The notes below the pieces were generated by a model. The model did no database searches. It saw only the letters and a program-made list of their open reading frames with translations, and was not told the origin of the DNA. Shown here piece by piece: positions 1-6,447 of a DNA stretch of 9,270 bases. Both the position numbers and the translations under genes were made by a program. Position 1 is the stretch's first letter. Each line of letters starts with the position of its first letter. The DNA is from Pseudomonadota bacterium (GTDB taxonomy: Bacteria; Pseudomonadota; Alphaproteobacteria; Sphingomonadales; Sphingomonadaceae): assembly GCA_023427285.1 (NCBI GenBank), contig JAEZBH010000385.1:1-9270 (forward strand). Reading direction: 5' to 3'.

Positions 1-108
1 ATGAGTCACATCATCGGCAATAGGCGCGATCTTGCATGAAACGGCCAAGGGCGCAAGACGGAGAAACAGGGCGGATGAAAACAGGCCTCACCCGAACGAG
101 CGGGCGGG

Positions 109-135
109 CCCGGAGAGATTTCCCACCTCTCCGGG
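109..135 (-). terminator. hairpin downstream of the Tat-exported protein gene (possible terminator)
   Basis: A perfect 9-bp inverted repeat (CCCGGAGAG at 109-117 pairing with CTCTCCGGG at 127-135, 9-nt loop) lies 22 nt beyond the stop codon of the minus-strand gene ending at 158. No T-run directly follows the stem in the minus-strand direction, so intrinsic termination is uncertain. It could instead be a 3'-end mRNA stabiliser or a rho-associated structure. Nothing else is supported in 1-157: open frames there are continuations of antisense frames over the neighbouring gene. Confidence 0.35.
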
Positions 136-157
136 GCATCTGGCTTTGGCGTCACAC

Positions 158-2029
158 CTAATAAGAGAAGCCCTGCTTTGCGTAGAAGGTTGCGCCAACC
201 GGGAAGACTACAGGCTTGCCCGTTCGGGTATCGATGGTGGTGGCCATCAATTGATTGAACTTTTCTGCCGGATTGAACCGCATGGGCAGCCCCTTGGCTC
301 TGGCGGGCTCCAGAAGGTTGAGCACGCCCTGGAAAATGTGCCAGTCGCGGTGCAGAGACCCGCTGAAGTTGATCTTCGGGTTGGTGCGGCTGAGCGGGCC
401 AAGACCCGCCGCCTGACGCTGCGCCGTCACCCATTGGGCAAAACCATCCAGCGTGTTGTACGGCATCGCCGTTCCTTGCTTGGGCGCAACGATGGTCATG
501 ATGCCCGGCACAAGGCCAAGGTAACCCGTCACATAATCGCCCCAGAGCAGGACGCGATTGAACAGGTTCTGCAACTTCCACATCAGGAAGGCCTGCGGGA
601 TGCTGCGCCCGGCCAGGTACATCCACAGCAGAACCTCATGCCCGTAATCGTTCATGAACGACGAGTAGCCAACGTACTTGTCTTCGGTCGAGATCAGCGC
701 GGCCATGCCCCAGAACCGCTGGATCAGGTCATCATACGACTGCTTGTTGTAGGTGTTGGCCACATAGCTGAAGGTCTGGTCGATGCCCTGGCTGAAATAG
801 CTGCGCGGCAGGAACGGCTGCGGCACGCCGCCTGCGGGCGTGAGCATCTCGGCCCAGAAAAGGTTGCGCAAACCCCACCAGAGGCCGCGCTCTTCCTCGA
901 TCACCACGCCCTTGTAGTTGGCCGGACGGGCGCGCCCCGTGCCGTAACCGATGCCCGCCGTTGCGTTCATCTGGGTCATGAGCAGGTAAAAGGGATCTTC
1001 GGTCAGGATGTAGGGCAGATAATGGTGGTTCTGGGGGTGGGCGATGTCCCATGAGGCCGTGCCCTGGCCATATTGGCCATTGTTCGTGCCCGCCTGCGGA
1101 ATGTAGCGGGCGGGCGGCGCGGCGGCCCGGTTGCGGTGCCAGCAGCACTTGCCCAAGGGGCCGGAATCGGTGGGATCGAGGATCTTTCCCGTATCCACAT
1201 CGAAGAAGAAATAACCGGGGTACTGGCCGATCAGCTCCTGAATGACCTGAAGGCTGGGCTCCGCCTGCTGGGCGTAGGCGATGTTGCCCTTCAGCACCTC
1301 CTCGATCACGCGCGCGTGTCTTTCGTGAATGAGGCCGATGGTGTCGCGCTCGCCGCCCGCAGACGCGCCGCGAAGGAAATCGCTCACCAGCGTGCCGCCA
1401 AGCTTGCCGTAAATGTCGGTGAAAGGCACGCCGGCCGGAACCGACGCCAGCGCGGCCTGGGTTTTGTTCTGGGGCAGCGAGAGATTGTCGGAGGAATGGC
1501 GCAGCAGGATGTTGCGGCTGACCAGATTGGGAATCCGGTCGAACTGCCACTTACGCGGCGCGGACTGCCAACGCCACAAGGTGGAGCGCACGGCATGGAC
1601 CAGCACGCGCGTTCCTTGCTTCCACAGGTTCTGCGGCTGGCCGTTGACGGAGATGGTTGTGATGAGCGGCACGAGCACGTTGTTGGCCACGGTGCTGAAG
1701 GCCACGTAAAACCACACGTCCATCCGGCCGCTGGTATCAGCGCCGAAACTGATCCAGATCTTCTCAGACCCCAACGGGCGGGTGAGTTCCCAACGGGTCT
1801 GGCCATTGAACGGGGCGGGCCACGGCTTGCCCTCGCTCGCCTGCACCTTCAGGCTCTGGCCGGCCTGATTGGTCAGCGTGACGACGATATTGGGAGGCTG
1901 AACGCTCTGGGCGCGAACAGCGGCGGGGACGAGCGACAGGGCACCCAAAGCCGCCCCTCCGGCCAGAACCTTGCGCCGTGACACCCCTGTCAGCTCATCA
2001 GACAGCCCCCGTGGAAATTTCCGTGTCAT
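158..2029 (-). CDS. Tat-exported protein of unknown function, 623 aa
   Basis: I do not recognise a named family. The N-terminus is a clear twin-arginine signal: S17-R18-R19-K20-V21-L22, a hydrophobic stretch to about residue 37, and a probable signal-peptidase site after V38-R39-A40. The folded protein is therefore probably sent to the periplasm, perhaps with a cofactor. Residues 45-160 look beta-rich, with many aromatics. Residues 330-500 are helical and aromatic-rich, with H331, NHHYLPY at 334-340, TEDPFYL at 343-349 and RGLWWGLRNLFWAE at 381-394. That pattern (PYxLTxDPxYL followed by RGxxWxLRN) resembles secreted alpha/alpha-toroid proteins of the glycoside hydrolase/lyase kind; this is a recollection of pattern, not a demonstrated match. 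Adjacent cysteines C295-C296 sit before W297-H298. The ATG at 2029 is preceded by GGGAGAAG about 5 nt upstream. The gene starts 128 nt after DUF1178 on the same strand, so it may have its own promoter. Confidence 0.9.
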   Translation of the reverse strand: MTRKFPRGLSDELTGVSRRKVLAGGAALGALSLVPAAVRAQSVQPPNIVVTLTNQAGQSLKVQASEGKPWPAPFNGQTRWELTRPLGSEKIWISFGADTSGRMDVWFYVAFSTVANNVLVPLITTISVNGQPQNLWKQGTRVLVHAVRSTLWRWQSAPRKWQFDRIPNLVSRNILLRHSSDNLSLPQNKTQAALASVPAGVPFTDIYGKLGGTLVSDFLRGASAGGERDTIGLIHERHARVIEEVLKGNIAYAQQAEPSLQVIQELIGQYPGYFFFDVDTGKILDPTDSGPLGKCCWHRNRAAAPPARYIPQAGTNNGQYGQGTASWDIAHPQNHHYLPYILTEDPFYLLMTQMNATAGIGYGTGRARPANYKGVVIEEERGLWWGLRNLFWAEMLTPAGGVPQPFLPRSYFSQGIDQTFSYVANTYNKQSYDDLIQRFWGMAALISTEDKYVGYSSFMNDYGHEVLLWMYLAGRSIPQAFLMWKLQNLFNRVLLWGDYVTGYLGLVPGIMTIVAPKQGTAMPYNTLDGFAQWVTAQRQAAGLGPLSRTNPKINFSGSLHRDWHIFQGVLNLLEPARAKGLPMRFNPAEKFNQLMATTIDTRTGKPVVFPVGATFYAKQGFSY

Positions 2030-2157
2030 TTCCGCTTCTCCCGACTGGCCGTGCCAACTTGCCGACAGGCCGGGCGCATATCGCAGGTTGACGGCCGGGC
2101 GCTGCGTGGCGCTTGGCGTCCCGTTGCCTGCCTGTCCGGCGAAGAAGGCGAATGGGC

Positions 2158-2649
2158 TCAGGTATTCAAACGCTTGCGTCGGCTGCGGAACGGAAGGGGC
2201 AGGATATCGATGCCCACCTCCTTCAGTTCCTTGGCCTCTTCAAGATTAACCTCGCCGTAGATCGGTCGTTCCTCGGTTTCACCGAAATGTATCTTGCGGG
2301 CCTCTTCCGCAAAGTCGTCGCCCACGTAGTCGAAGCTCTCCTCGACCTGACGTTGCACCTCCGCCAGCTTGGCCAGCATTTCCTTGACGACTTCAGGCGG
2401 AGCCTCGCCGCCCGCCCCGACAGACCGGTTCATGGGCGCTGCCGCCTGCGCAGGGCCTGCCGGCCGCTCCTGCTTCTGATTTGATTTGGCGGCGACGTTG
2501 GGCGCCATCAGCGCCTTTTCGACCGAACGCTCGCCGCAATAGGGGCACTCCAGCAAGCCTCGCTTTTTCTGCTGGTCATAGTCTGACGAAGAGCCGAACC
2601 AGACCTCAAAAACATGGCCTTTGCCGCACTTGAGATCATAGACAATCAT
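2158..2649 (-). CDS. DUF1178 family protein, 163 aa
   Basis: The start MIVYDLKC, followed by GHVFEVWF and the CPYCGERSVEKALMAPNV region at 35-52, is the DUF1178 signature. The protein is small and widespread in alpha- and betaproteobacteria, with no established function. Cys8 (with His12 nearby), Cys35 and Cys38 look like a zinc-ribbon-type metal site. Residues 56-85 are low-complexity, rich in Ala, Pro and Gln, and probably a flexible linker. The C-terminal part (about 86-150) is acidic and helical and ends in a basic tail (RSRRKR at 155-160). The ATG has a GAGGTG Shine-Dalgarno (minus strand of 2659-2664) lying inside the 3' end of the nitrilase gene. The 6-nt gap indicates translation from the same mRNA. 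The family is recognised with good confidence; the molecular role is unknown. Confidence 0.93.
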   Translation of the reverse strand: MIVYDLKCGKGHVFEVWFGSSSDYDQQKKRGLLECPYCGERSVEKALMAPNVAAKSNQKQERPAGPAQAAAPMNRSVGAGGEAPPEVVKEMLAKLAEVQRQVEESFDYVGDDFAEEARKIHFGETEERPIYGEVNLEEAKELKEVGIDILPLPFRSRRKRLNT

Positions 2650-2655
2650 GAACGC

Positions 2656-3540
2656 TCACACCTCAACCAACTCGAAGGCCCGGTCATGCTGCAAGGCCGG
2701 AATTCTGGCCCGCGCCGTGTCCACAAGAGAAAGATCGATCTGGGCCAGCACGCCGCCGGGGGATGTGCCGCCATCGGCCAGAACCTCGCCCCACGGCGCA
2801 ATGACGAGTGAATGTCCAAACGTCGCGCGGCCATCCTTGTGCCGCCCGGACTGAGCCGGAGCCGCGATAAAGCAGCCCGTTTCGATAGCCCGTGCCCGGA
2901 GCAGGGTGTGCCAATGCGCCTCGCCGGTCACCTGGGTGAACGCTGCCGGAACGGCAATCAGCTTTGCCCCGGCCTGCGCCAGCGTGCGGAACAGGTGCGC
3001 AAAGCGCACGTCGTAGCAAATCGTCAGGCCCAGCATGCCCCACGGCGTTTGCGCCACCACCGCCTCCGTGCCGGGCCGGTAGCTGTTCGATTCCCGGTAG
3101 CGCTCGCCCGAGGGCAGGTCCACGTCGAAAAGGTGAATCTTGTCGTAGCGCGCCCGCACCGCGCCATCCGGGCCGATCAGGAACGAGCGGTTGGCCAGCA
3201 GGCTGTCCGGCGCGTCATCCACCACCACGGCCTGCGAGCCCAGCAAGATCCAGAGGCCCAGCTCGCTGGCCAGAGAGCGCGCCAGCGCCACGGTCGCATC
3301 CGCGTCTTCGGTCGTCGCATGAGAGCGCAAGCGCTCCTTGTTGCCATCGAGCAGCCCGGTCATCTCCGGCGTCATGACGAACTGCGCGCCGCGCGCAGCC
3401 AGATCGCGCACCCCGGCATCCAGCGCCGCCCGGTTTTCCTCCGGGTCGATGCTGGAGGTCATTTGCAGAAGGCCCAGGGAGAGAATGGGGGAGAGAACGG
3501 GGGAGGAAATGGCGGTGTCAGACATGGCGGTGTCAGACAT
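2656..3540 (-). CDS. carbon-nitrogen hydrolase, Nit1/deaminated-glutathione-amidase-like, 294 aa
   Basis: Nitrilase-superfamily amidase hydrolysing a C-N amide bond, probably cytoplasmic. The catalytic triad is visible: Glu59 (TPEMT at 57-61), Lys134 (YDKIHLFD at 132-139) and Cys175 (CYDVRF at 175-180). HLFDVD followed by ESNSYRPG (150-157) is typical of the Nit1/Nit2 branch, whose characterised members hydrolyse deaminated glutathione. The substrate here is inferred, supported by the adjacent glutaredoxin gene. The family core starts near residue 22 (LGLLQM). Residues 1-21 are an extension built from short tandem repeats: MSDTA twice, encoded by a perfect 15-bp duplication at 3511-3540, then SPVL/SPIL from an imperfect 12-bp repeat. 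The true start may be Met1 or Met6, since both copies carry an ATG. Only a weak, distant GAAGG precedes Met1. The gap to the glutaredoxin stop is 8 nt, so the gene is probably translationally coupled. Confidence 0.93.
   Translation of the reverse strand: MSDTAMSDTAISSPVLSPILSLGLLQMTSSIDPEENRAALDAGVRDLAARGAQFVMTPEMTGLLDGNKERLRSHATTEDADATVALARSLASELGLWILLGSQAVVVDDAPDSLLANRSFLIGPDGAVRARYDKIHLFDVDLPSGERYRESNSYRPGTEAVVAQTPWGMLGLTICYDVRFAHLFRTLAQAGAKLIAVPAAFTQVTGEAHWHTLLRARAIETGCFIAAPAQSGRHKDGRATFGHSLVIAPWGEVLADGGTSPGGVLAQIDLSLVDTARARIPALQHDRAFELVEV
3511..3540. repeat. perfect 15-bp tandem duplication covering the nitrilase start codon
   Basis: GGCGGTGTCAGACAT occurs twice back to back (3511-3525 and 3526-3540). 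Each copy contains the complement of an ATG, so the nitrilase has two in-frame candidate start codons five codons apart. Directly alongside (about 3479-3502) is a second, imperfect 12-bp tandem repeat, GAGAGAATGGGG then GAGAGAACGGGG. Both unit lengths are multiples of three, so copy changes would alter N-terminal length without shifting the frame. Confidence 0.95.
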
Positions 3541-3548
3541 GGCGCGGG

Positions 3549-3812
3549 TCAGCCTTCGGCCTGCAACAGCGCATCAAGCTTGCCGTTGTCCTCAAGCTCG
3601 CAGAGGTCATCGCAGCCGCCGATATGCGCGCCGTTGATGAAGATCTGCGGCACCGTGGTGCGGCCATTGGCGCGCTGCGTCATCGCGGCCCGGCCTTCCC
3701 GGTCCACGGTCACGTCGTACTCGGTGAACGCCACGTTCTTCTGGTTGAGCAGCGCCTTTGCCCGGTGGCAATAAGGACAGTAATCCGCCGTATAGATTTC
3801 AACGTTCGCCAC
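3549..3812 (-). CDS. grxC: glutaredoxin 3 (GrxC family), 87 aa
   Basis: A small glutathione-dependent dithiol oxidoreductase that reduces protein disulfides and glutathione mixed disulfides in the cytoplasm. Numbering from the chosen start, the active site is C12-P-Y-C15. The TVP cis-proline motif at 52-54 and the G64-G65-C66-D67-D68 glutathione-binding motif follow in the usual places of a monomeric class I glutaredoxin. I chose the GTG at 3812 because the minus strand carries AAGGAG six bases upstream and the product then starts VANVEIYT, as in the family, at normal length. An in-frame ATG at 3842 overlaps the comF stop (ATGA) and would add ten residues, but it lacks a ribosome binding site. 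The gap to comF is 26 nt and the gap to the nitrilase start is 8 nt, so it belongs to the comF operon. Confidence 0.94.
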   Translation of the reverse strand: MANVEIYTADYCPYCHRAKALLNQKNVAFTEYDVTVDREGRAAMTQRANGRTTVPQIFINGAHIGGCDDLCELEDNGKLDALLQAEG

Positions 3813-3838
3813 AGGGCACTCCTTCCAAAAACGAGAAC

Positions 3839-4687
3839 TCATTCAATACGGATAGCACCGGCAATATGGATAGCGCGGGCATCCGCCGCAACCCCGCTCT
3901 CGGGCAGGGCCTCAAGCGCGTTGACGGCAACCCGCGCAAGCGTCAGCACCCGGACCTCCCCCGCGCCCGCCTTGAGCAGCGCCTGAGCGCAGCGCTGCGC
4001 CGTCGAGCCCGTGGTCAGCACATCATCCACAAGAATGACGGTGCGGCCCCGCAGGCGCTCCTGATGACGCGGCGCCACCCTGAAAGCGCCGCTCAGGTTG
4101 CGCAGGCGCTCCGCCCGGTTCAGCCCCTGCTGCGCGCGGGTCATCCGCACCCGCTCCAGCGCATCGGGCAGCCAGTCTCGCCCGGTCAGGCGCGCCACCT
4201 CCCGCGCCAGCAGCGCCGCCTGATTGAACCCGCGCACCCACAGCCGCCAGCGGTGCAGCGGCACCGGCACAACAACCACCCCCATCGCATCCATCTGGCC
4301 TGTCTCCAGCAGGCTTATCCCGGCCCGCGCCATATGCCGGGCCAGCATGGCCGCCAGTTCCCCCCGGTCCCGGTGCTTGAAAGCCAGAATGGCGCGGCGA
4401 ATCGCTCCGTCATAAACGAACGCCGCACGGGCGCAGGCGAACGACGGCGGGTCTCTCAGGCAGCGCCAGCAGCGCCAGCCGTCGAACGCTGTCTGCCGTC
4501 CGGCAGGCTCGCCGCAGCAGGCGCAGCCCTCCCCCGCCTCAAGGAAGCGCAAACTGCCCCAGCACGGGCCACAGAAGGTCCCTTGCGTCTCAACCGTCAC
4601 GCCGCAGGCCGGGCAGCGCGGCGGCAGCACCAGATCGACGATCCAGCGGGCGGAGCGGCAAAAACCGGCAATGGCGAAGCGAAGCAT
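3839..4687 (-). CDS. comF: ComF family protein (zinc-ribbon plus phosphoribosyltransferase-like), 282 aa
   Basis: Cytoplasmic protein related to ComF/GntX, linked to DNA uptake and handling of single-stranded DNA in naturally competent bacteria; in most alphaproteobacteria its role is not defined. An N-terminal metal-binding region has cysteine pairs C25/C28 (CPAC), C39/C42 and C55/C57/C58, with C73/C76 further on. It is followed by a type I phosphoribosyltransferase fold with RGFNQAALLA (152-161), QQGLNRAERLRNL (186-198) and the PRPP-binding loop VILVDDVLTTGSTA (217-230). All expected motifs are intact. The ATG at 4687 has only a distant GAGGG upstream. It is the first gene of the minus-strand run comF-grxC-nitrilase-DUF1178 and is divergent from the methyltransferase, with 56 nt between the preferred starts, a common arrangement in alphaproteobacteria. 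Confidence 0.95.
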   Translation of the reverse strand: MLRFAIAGFCRSARWIVDLVLPPRCPACGVTVETQGTFCGPCWGSLRFLEAGEGCACCGEPAGRQTAFDGWRCWRCLRDPPSFACARAAFVYDGAIRRAILAFKHRDRGELAAMLARHMARAGISLLETGQMDAMGVVVVPVPLHRWRLWVRGFNQAALLAREVARLTGRDWLPDALERVRMTRAQQGLNRAERLRNLSGAFRVAPRHQERLRGRTVILVDDVLTTGSTAQRCAQALLKAGAGEVRVLTLARVAVNALEALPESGVAADARAIHIAGAIRIE

Positions 4688-4743
4688 GGCGTTTTCATTT
4701 AACCCTCTTGGCCGGGCGGCGTCAGCACGCCATATGGTCGAAC
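4688..4743. promoter_or_regulatory. short divergent intergenic region between comF and the methyltransferase gene
   Basis: These 56 bases separate two divergent starts, so any promoters for the comF operon and the methyltransferase gene must lie here or extend into the opposite coding region. I cannot point to a convincing -35/-10 pair. The only notable stretch is the A/T-rich TTTTCATTTAA near 4692-4702. The region is inferred to be regulatory from its position only. Confidence 0.4.
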
Positions 4744-5655
4744 ATGACCAAGGAAACCGCCTCCGCCCCCACCGACATCGAGATGTTCGACCGCCGTCAG
4801 GTCCGCCGTCAGCGCCAGCGCGCGGCCGAGACCGGCAGCTTTGTGGATTTCGTGAAGAACCTGATGGTCGAGGACATCGCCGACCGCCTGTTGCTCATCA
4901 ACCGGCCGTTCAAGCGCATTCTCGACCTTGGCAGCCATGACGGGCGGCTGGGCAAGCTGCTGGCCGAGCGCTTCCCCGAGGCGACGATCGTTTATGCCGA
5001 CCCCGCCGAGGGCTGGCTCAAGGGCTCGGCGACCGGCGTTGCCTGCGATGCGGATTTCCTGCCCTTTGCCGATGAATCATTCGATCTCGTCGTCTCGGCG
5101 GGCCTGCTGCACTGGACCAACGACCTGCCGGGCGCGCTCATCCAGATCAACCGGGCGCTCGAGCCTGACGGCCTGTTCATGGCGGCCTTCCCCGGCGGCG
5201 ACACGCTGTTCGAGCTGCGCCGCGTGCTGTTCGAGGCGGAAGAGGAACTCACTGGCGGCGTCTCGCTGCGCGTTGCACCCATGGTCGATATGCGGGACGC
5301 GGGCGGCCTGCTCCAGCGCGCGGGCTTTGCCATGCCGGTGTCGGACAGCGATCACTTCACGGTCGCCTACGCCAATCCGCTCACGCTGCTGGCCGAGCTG
5401 CGCGCCATGGGCGAGACCAACGCGCAGGTGAGCCGCCCCCGCGCCTTTCTGCGACGCGATGTGCTGATGCGCGCCGCCGCCCTCTACGCTGAACGATTCG
5501 CCCGGGAAGACGGCAAGGTTCTCGCCACGGTCGAGCTGATCTCGCTCAGCGGCTGGGCCCCCGGCCCCGGCCAGCCCAAGCCCCTGCGCCCCGGCTCCGC
5601 CAAGGTCCGCCTCGCCGATGCACTCGGCGTCAAGGAACAGCCACTCAAAGAGTAG
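4744..5655 (+). CDS. class I SAM-dependent methyltransferase, NDUFAF5/BioC-like, 303 aa
   Basis: The Rossmann-fold SAM site is clear: motif I ILDLGSHDGRLG at 59-70, acidic residues near D86, then SFDLVVSAGLLHWTNDLPG at 112-130. The N-terminal EMFDRRQVRRQRQRAA (13-28) and the C-terminal LSGWAPGPGQPKPLRPGSAK (268-287) are features of the alphaproteobacterial group related to mitochondrial NDUFAF5 (C20orf7). Human NDUFAF5 hydroxylates an arginine of the complex I subunit NDUFS7 during assembly; a similar role here is inferred. BioC (malonyl-ACP methylation in biotin synthesis) is the alternative name that similarity searches tend to give. I chose the ATG at 4744; an upstream in-frame TTG at 4708 would add twelve residues not expected for the family and eat most of the divergent promoter region. 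The ribosome binding site is weak. It is followed by a terminator at 5728-5760. Confidence 0.92.
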   Translation: MTKETASAPTDIEMFDRRQVRRQRQRAAETGSFVDFVKNLMVEDIADRLLLINRPFKRILDLGSHDGRLGKLLAERFPEATIVYADPAEGWLKGSATGVACDADFLPFADESFDLVVSAGLLHWTNDLPGALIQINRALEPDGLFMAAFPGGDTLFELRRVLFEAEEELTGGVSLRVAPMVDMRDAGGLLQRAGFAMPVSDSDHFTVAYANPLTLLAELRAMGETNAQVSRPRAFLRRDVLMRAAALYAERFAREDGKVLATVELISLSGWAPGPGQPKPLRPGSAKVRLADALGVKEQPLKE

Positions 5656-5665
5656 CCAGCCGCCA

Positions 5666-5694
5666 TTGACAGAGCCAGCCCTGAAACATACATA
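5666..5694 (+). promoter_or_regulatory. candidate sigma70-type promoter downstream of the methyltransferase gene
   Basis: A perfect -35 hexamer TTGACA (5666-5671) is followed after 17 bp by TACATA (5689-5694), a weak -10 match, in a locally A/T-rich stretch. It points rightward to the NYN gene. A transcript from here would begin near 5700 and run straight into the hairpin at 5707-5724 and the terminator at 5728-5760. The -35 match could be chance. Confidence 0.3.
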
Positions 5695-5706
5695 AAGAAT
5701 AACTCA

Positions 5707-5724
5707 CCTGCGGCGTGCCGCAGG
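5707..5724. other. perfect 8-bp hairpin ahead of the terminator
   Basis: CCTGCGGC (5707-5714) and GCCGCAGG (5717-5724) are exact inverted repeats around GT, giving a very stable small hairpin, with a somewhat opened loop in RNA. It stands three bases before the terminator stem at 5728. The pair could be a double-hairpin 3' end for the methyltransferase mRNA or part of a short leader or small RNA. Confidence 0.7.
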
Positions 5725-5727
5725 CCC

Positions 5728-5760
5728 AAAAGGTCGTTGCGTTCTGCGCAGCGGCCTTTT
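5728..5760 (+). terminator. rho-independent terminator after the methyltransferase gene
   Basis: AAAAGGTCGTTGCG (5728-5741) pairs along its full 14 bases with CGCAGCGGCCTTTT (5747-5760), allowing two G-U pairs, around a 5-nt loop TTCTG. The stem has an A-rich start and a T-rich end, so it may work in both directions. The gap to the following NYN start codon is 22 nt, so it also acts as a potential leader terminator for that gene. Confidence 0.85.
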
Positions 5761-5782
5761 GCATTTCAGGTGCATTATAAAT

Positions 5783-6436
5783 ATGAAAACCATTATTTAT
5801 GTTGATGGCTTCAATCTTTACCACCGCGCCTTGAAGAAAACGCAGCACAAATGGCTGGATCTTCACGCCCTTTGCCAAGCCGCGCTTCCAAATAATAATA
5901 CAATAACTTCAATTAACTATTATACGGCGCGCGTATCGGGAAAGATCAGCCCTGATGCCGCCAAGGATCAGAACACCTACCTGAAGGCCCTTGGCACCCT
6001 GCCCAACCTGAGAATTCACTATGGCAATTTTCAGGTAACGGAAAAGCACATGTATCTGTGCCAACCGCTCGATTTTCAGCCTGCCTGCACAACCTTGCCC
6101 CAGCCAACGCCCCGCTTCGCCAGAGTGGTCAAGATCGAAGAGAAGGGGTCAGACGTTAATCTGGGAGTTCACCTGGTCCGCGACGCCTTCTCCGGCGCGT
6201 TCGAGCATGCCGCCATCATTACCAACGATACAGACCTCCTCGAGCCGATCCGAATCGTCGTCAAGGAAGCGAACCTGCCCGTCACCTTGCTCTCGCCGGT
6301 CAGCAAGCCCGCAGGCAGCCTGCGGGGCATTGCCACCTACATTCGCCATATCGACCGCTATCTCAGCAAGGCTCAATTCGCAGCGTCGCTGACCGGGCCT
6401 GACGGCCAGCCAATTCACAAACCGAATGACTGGTAA
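5783..6436 (+). CDS. NYN domain (PIN-like, LabA/DUF88 type) putative ribonuclease, 217 aa
   Basis: The N-terminus TIIYVDGFNLYHRAL (3-17) carries the first acidic residue, D8, with N11, typical of NYN domains. KGSDVNLGVHLVRDAF (121-136) supplies D124, and ITNDTDLLEPI (146-156) supplies D149 and D151. Together these are the conserved metal-binding acidic cluster of this PIN-like nuclease superfamily, so the catalytic set looks intact. Members are RNA-processing or toxin-like nucleases; the substrate here is unknown. The ATG at 5783 is preferred: the upstream in-frame TTG (5759) sits inside the terminator. The Shine-Dalgarno is poor (AGG 12 nt upstream). Base composition is odd: by count 5761-5820 is about 28% GC and 5881-5940 about 40%, against 60-65% around it, while the 3' half is closer to normal. 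It stands alone between core genes, converging on mutT with an 11-nt gap, which suggests acquisition by transfer. Confidence 0.9.
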   Translation: MKTIIYVDGFNLYHRALKKTQHKWLDLHALCQAALPNNNTITSINYYTARVSGKISPDAAKDQNTYLKALGTLPNLRIHYGNFQVTEKHMYLCQPLDFQPACTTLPQPTPRFARVVKIEEKGSDVNLGVHLVRDAFSGAFEHAAIITNDTDLLEPIRIVVKEANLPVTLLSPVSKPAGSLRGIATYIRHIDRYLSKAQFAASLTGPDGQPIHKPNDW

Positions 6437-6447
6437 CGCTTAAAAAT

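Noticed and set aside
32..1981. Long plus-strand open frames (32-1054 and 1073-1981) opposite the Tat-protein gene
   Set aside because: Their products are arginine-, histidine- and alanine-rich with no motif, typical antisense shadows in high-GC DNA. The minus strand encodes a coherent protein with a signal peptide and ribosome site.
2050..2056. Minus-strand TGGCACG resembling the -24 element of a sigma54 promoter ahead of the Tat gene
   Set aside because: The required TTGC at -12 is absent (GTCG at that spacing), and a start there would leave almost no leader before the ATG.
3549..3842. Longer glutaredoxin starting at the ATG that overlaps the comF stop
   Set aside because: No Shine-Dalgarno precedes it and the extra residues are not family-like; the GTG at 3812 has AAGGAG at ideal spacing.
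2812..4702. Long plus-strand open frames (2812-3774, 3758-4702) over the nitrilase, glutaredoxin and comF genes
   Set aside because: The opposite strand carries three recognised families with intact catalytic motifs; the plus-strand products are low-complexity and match nothing.
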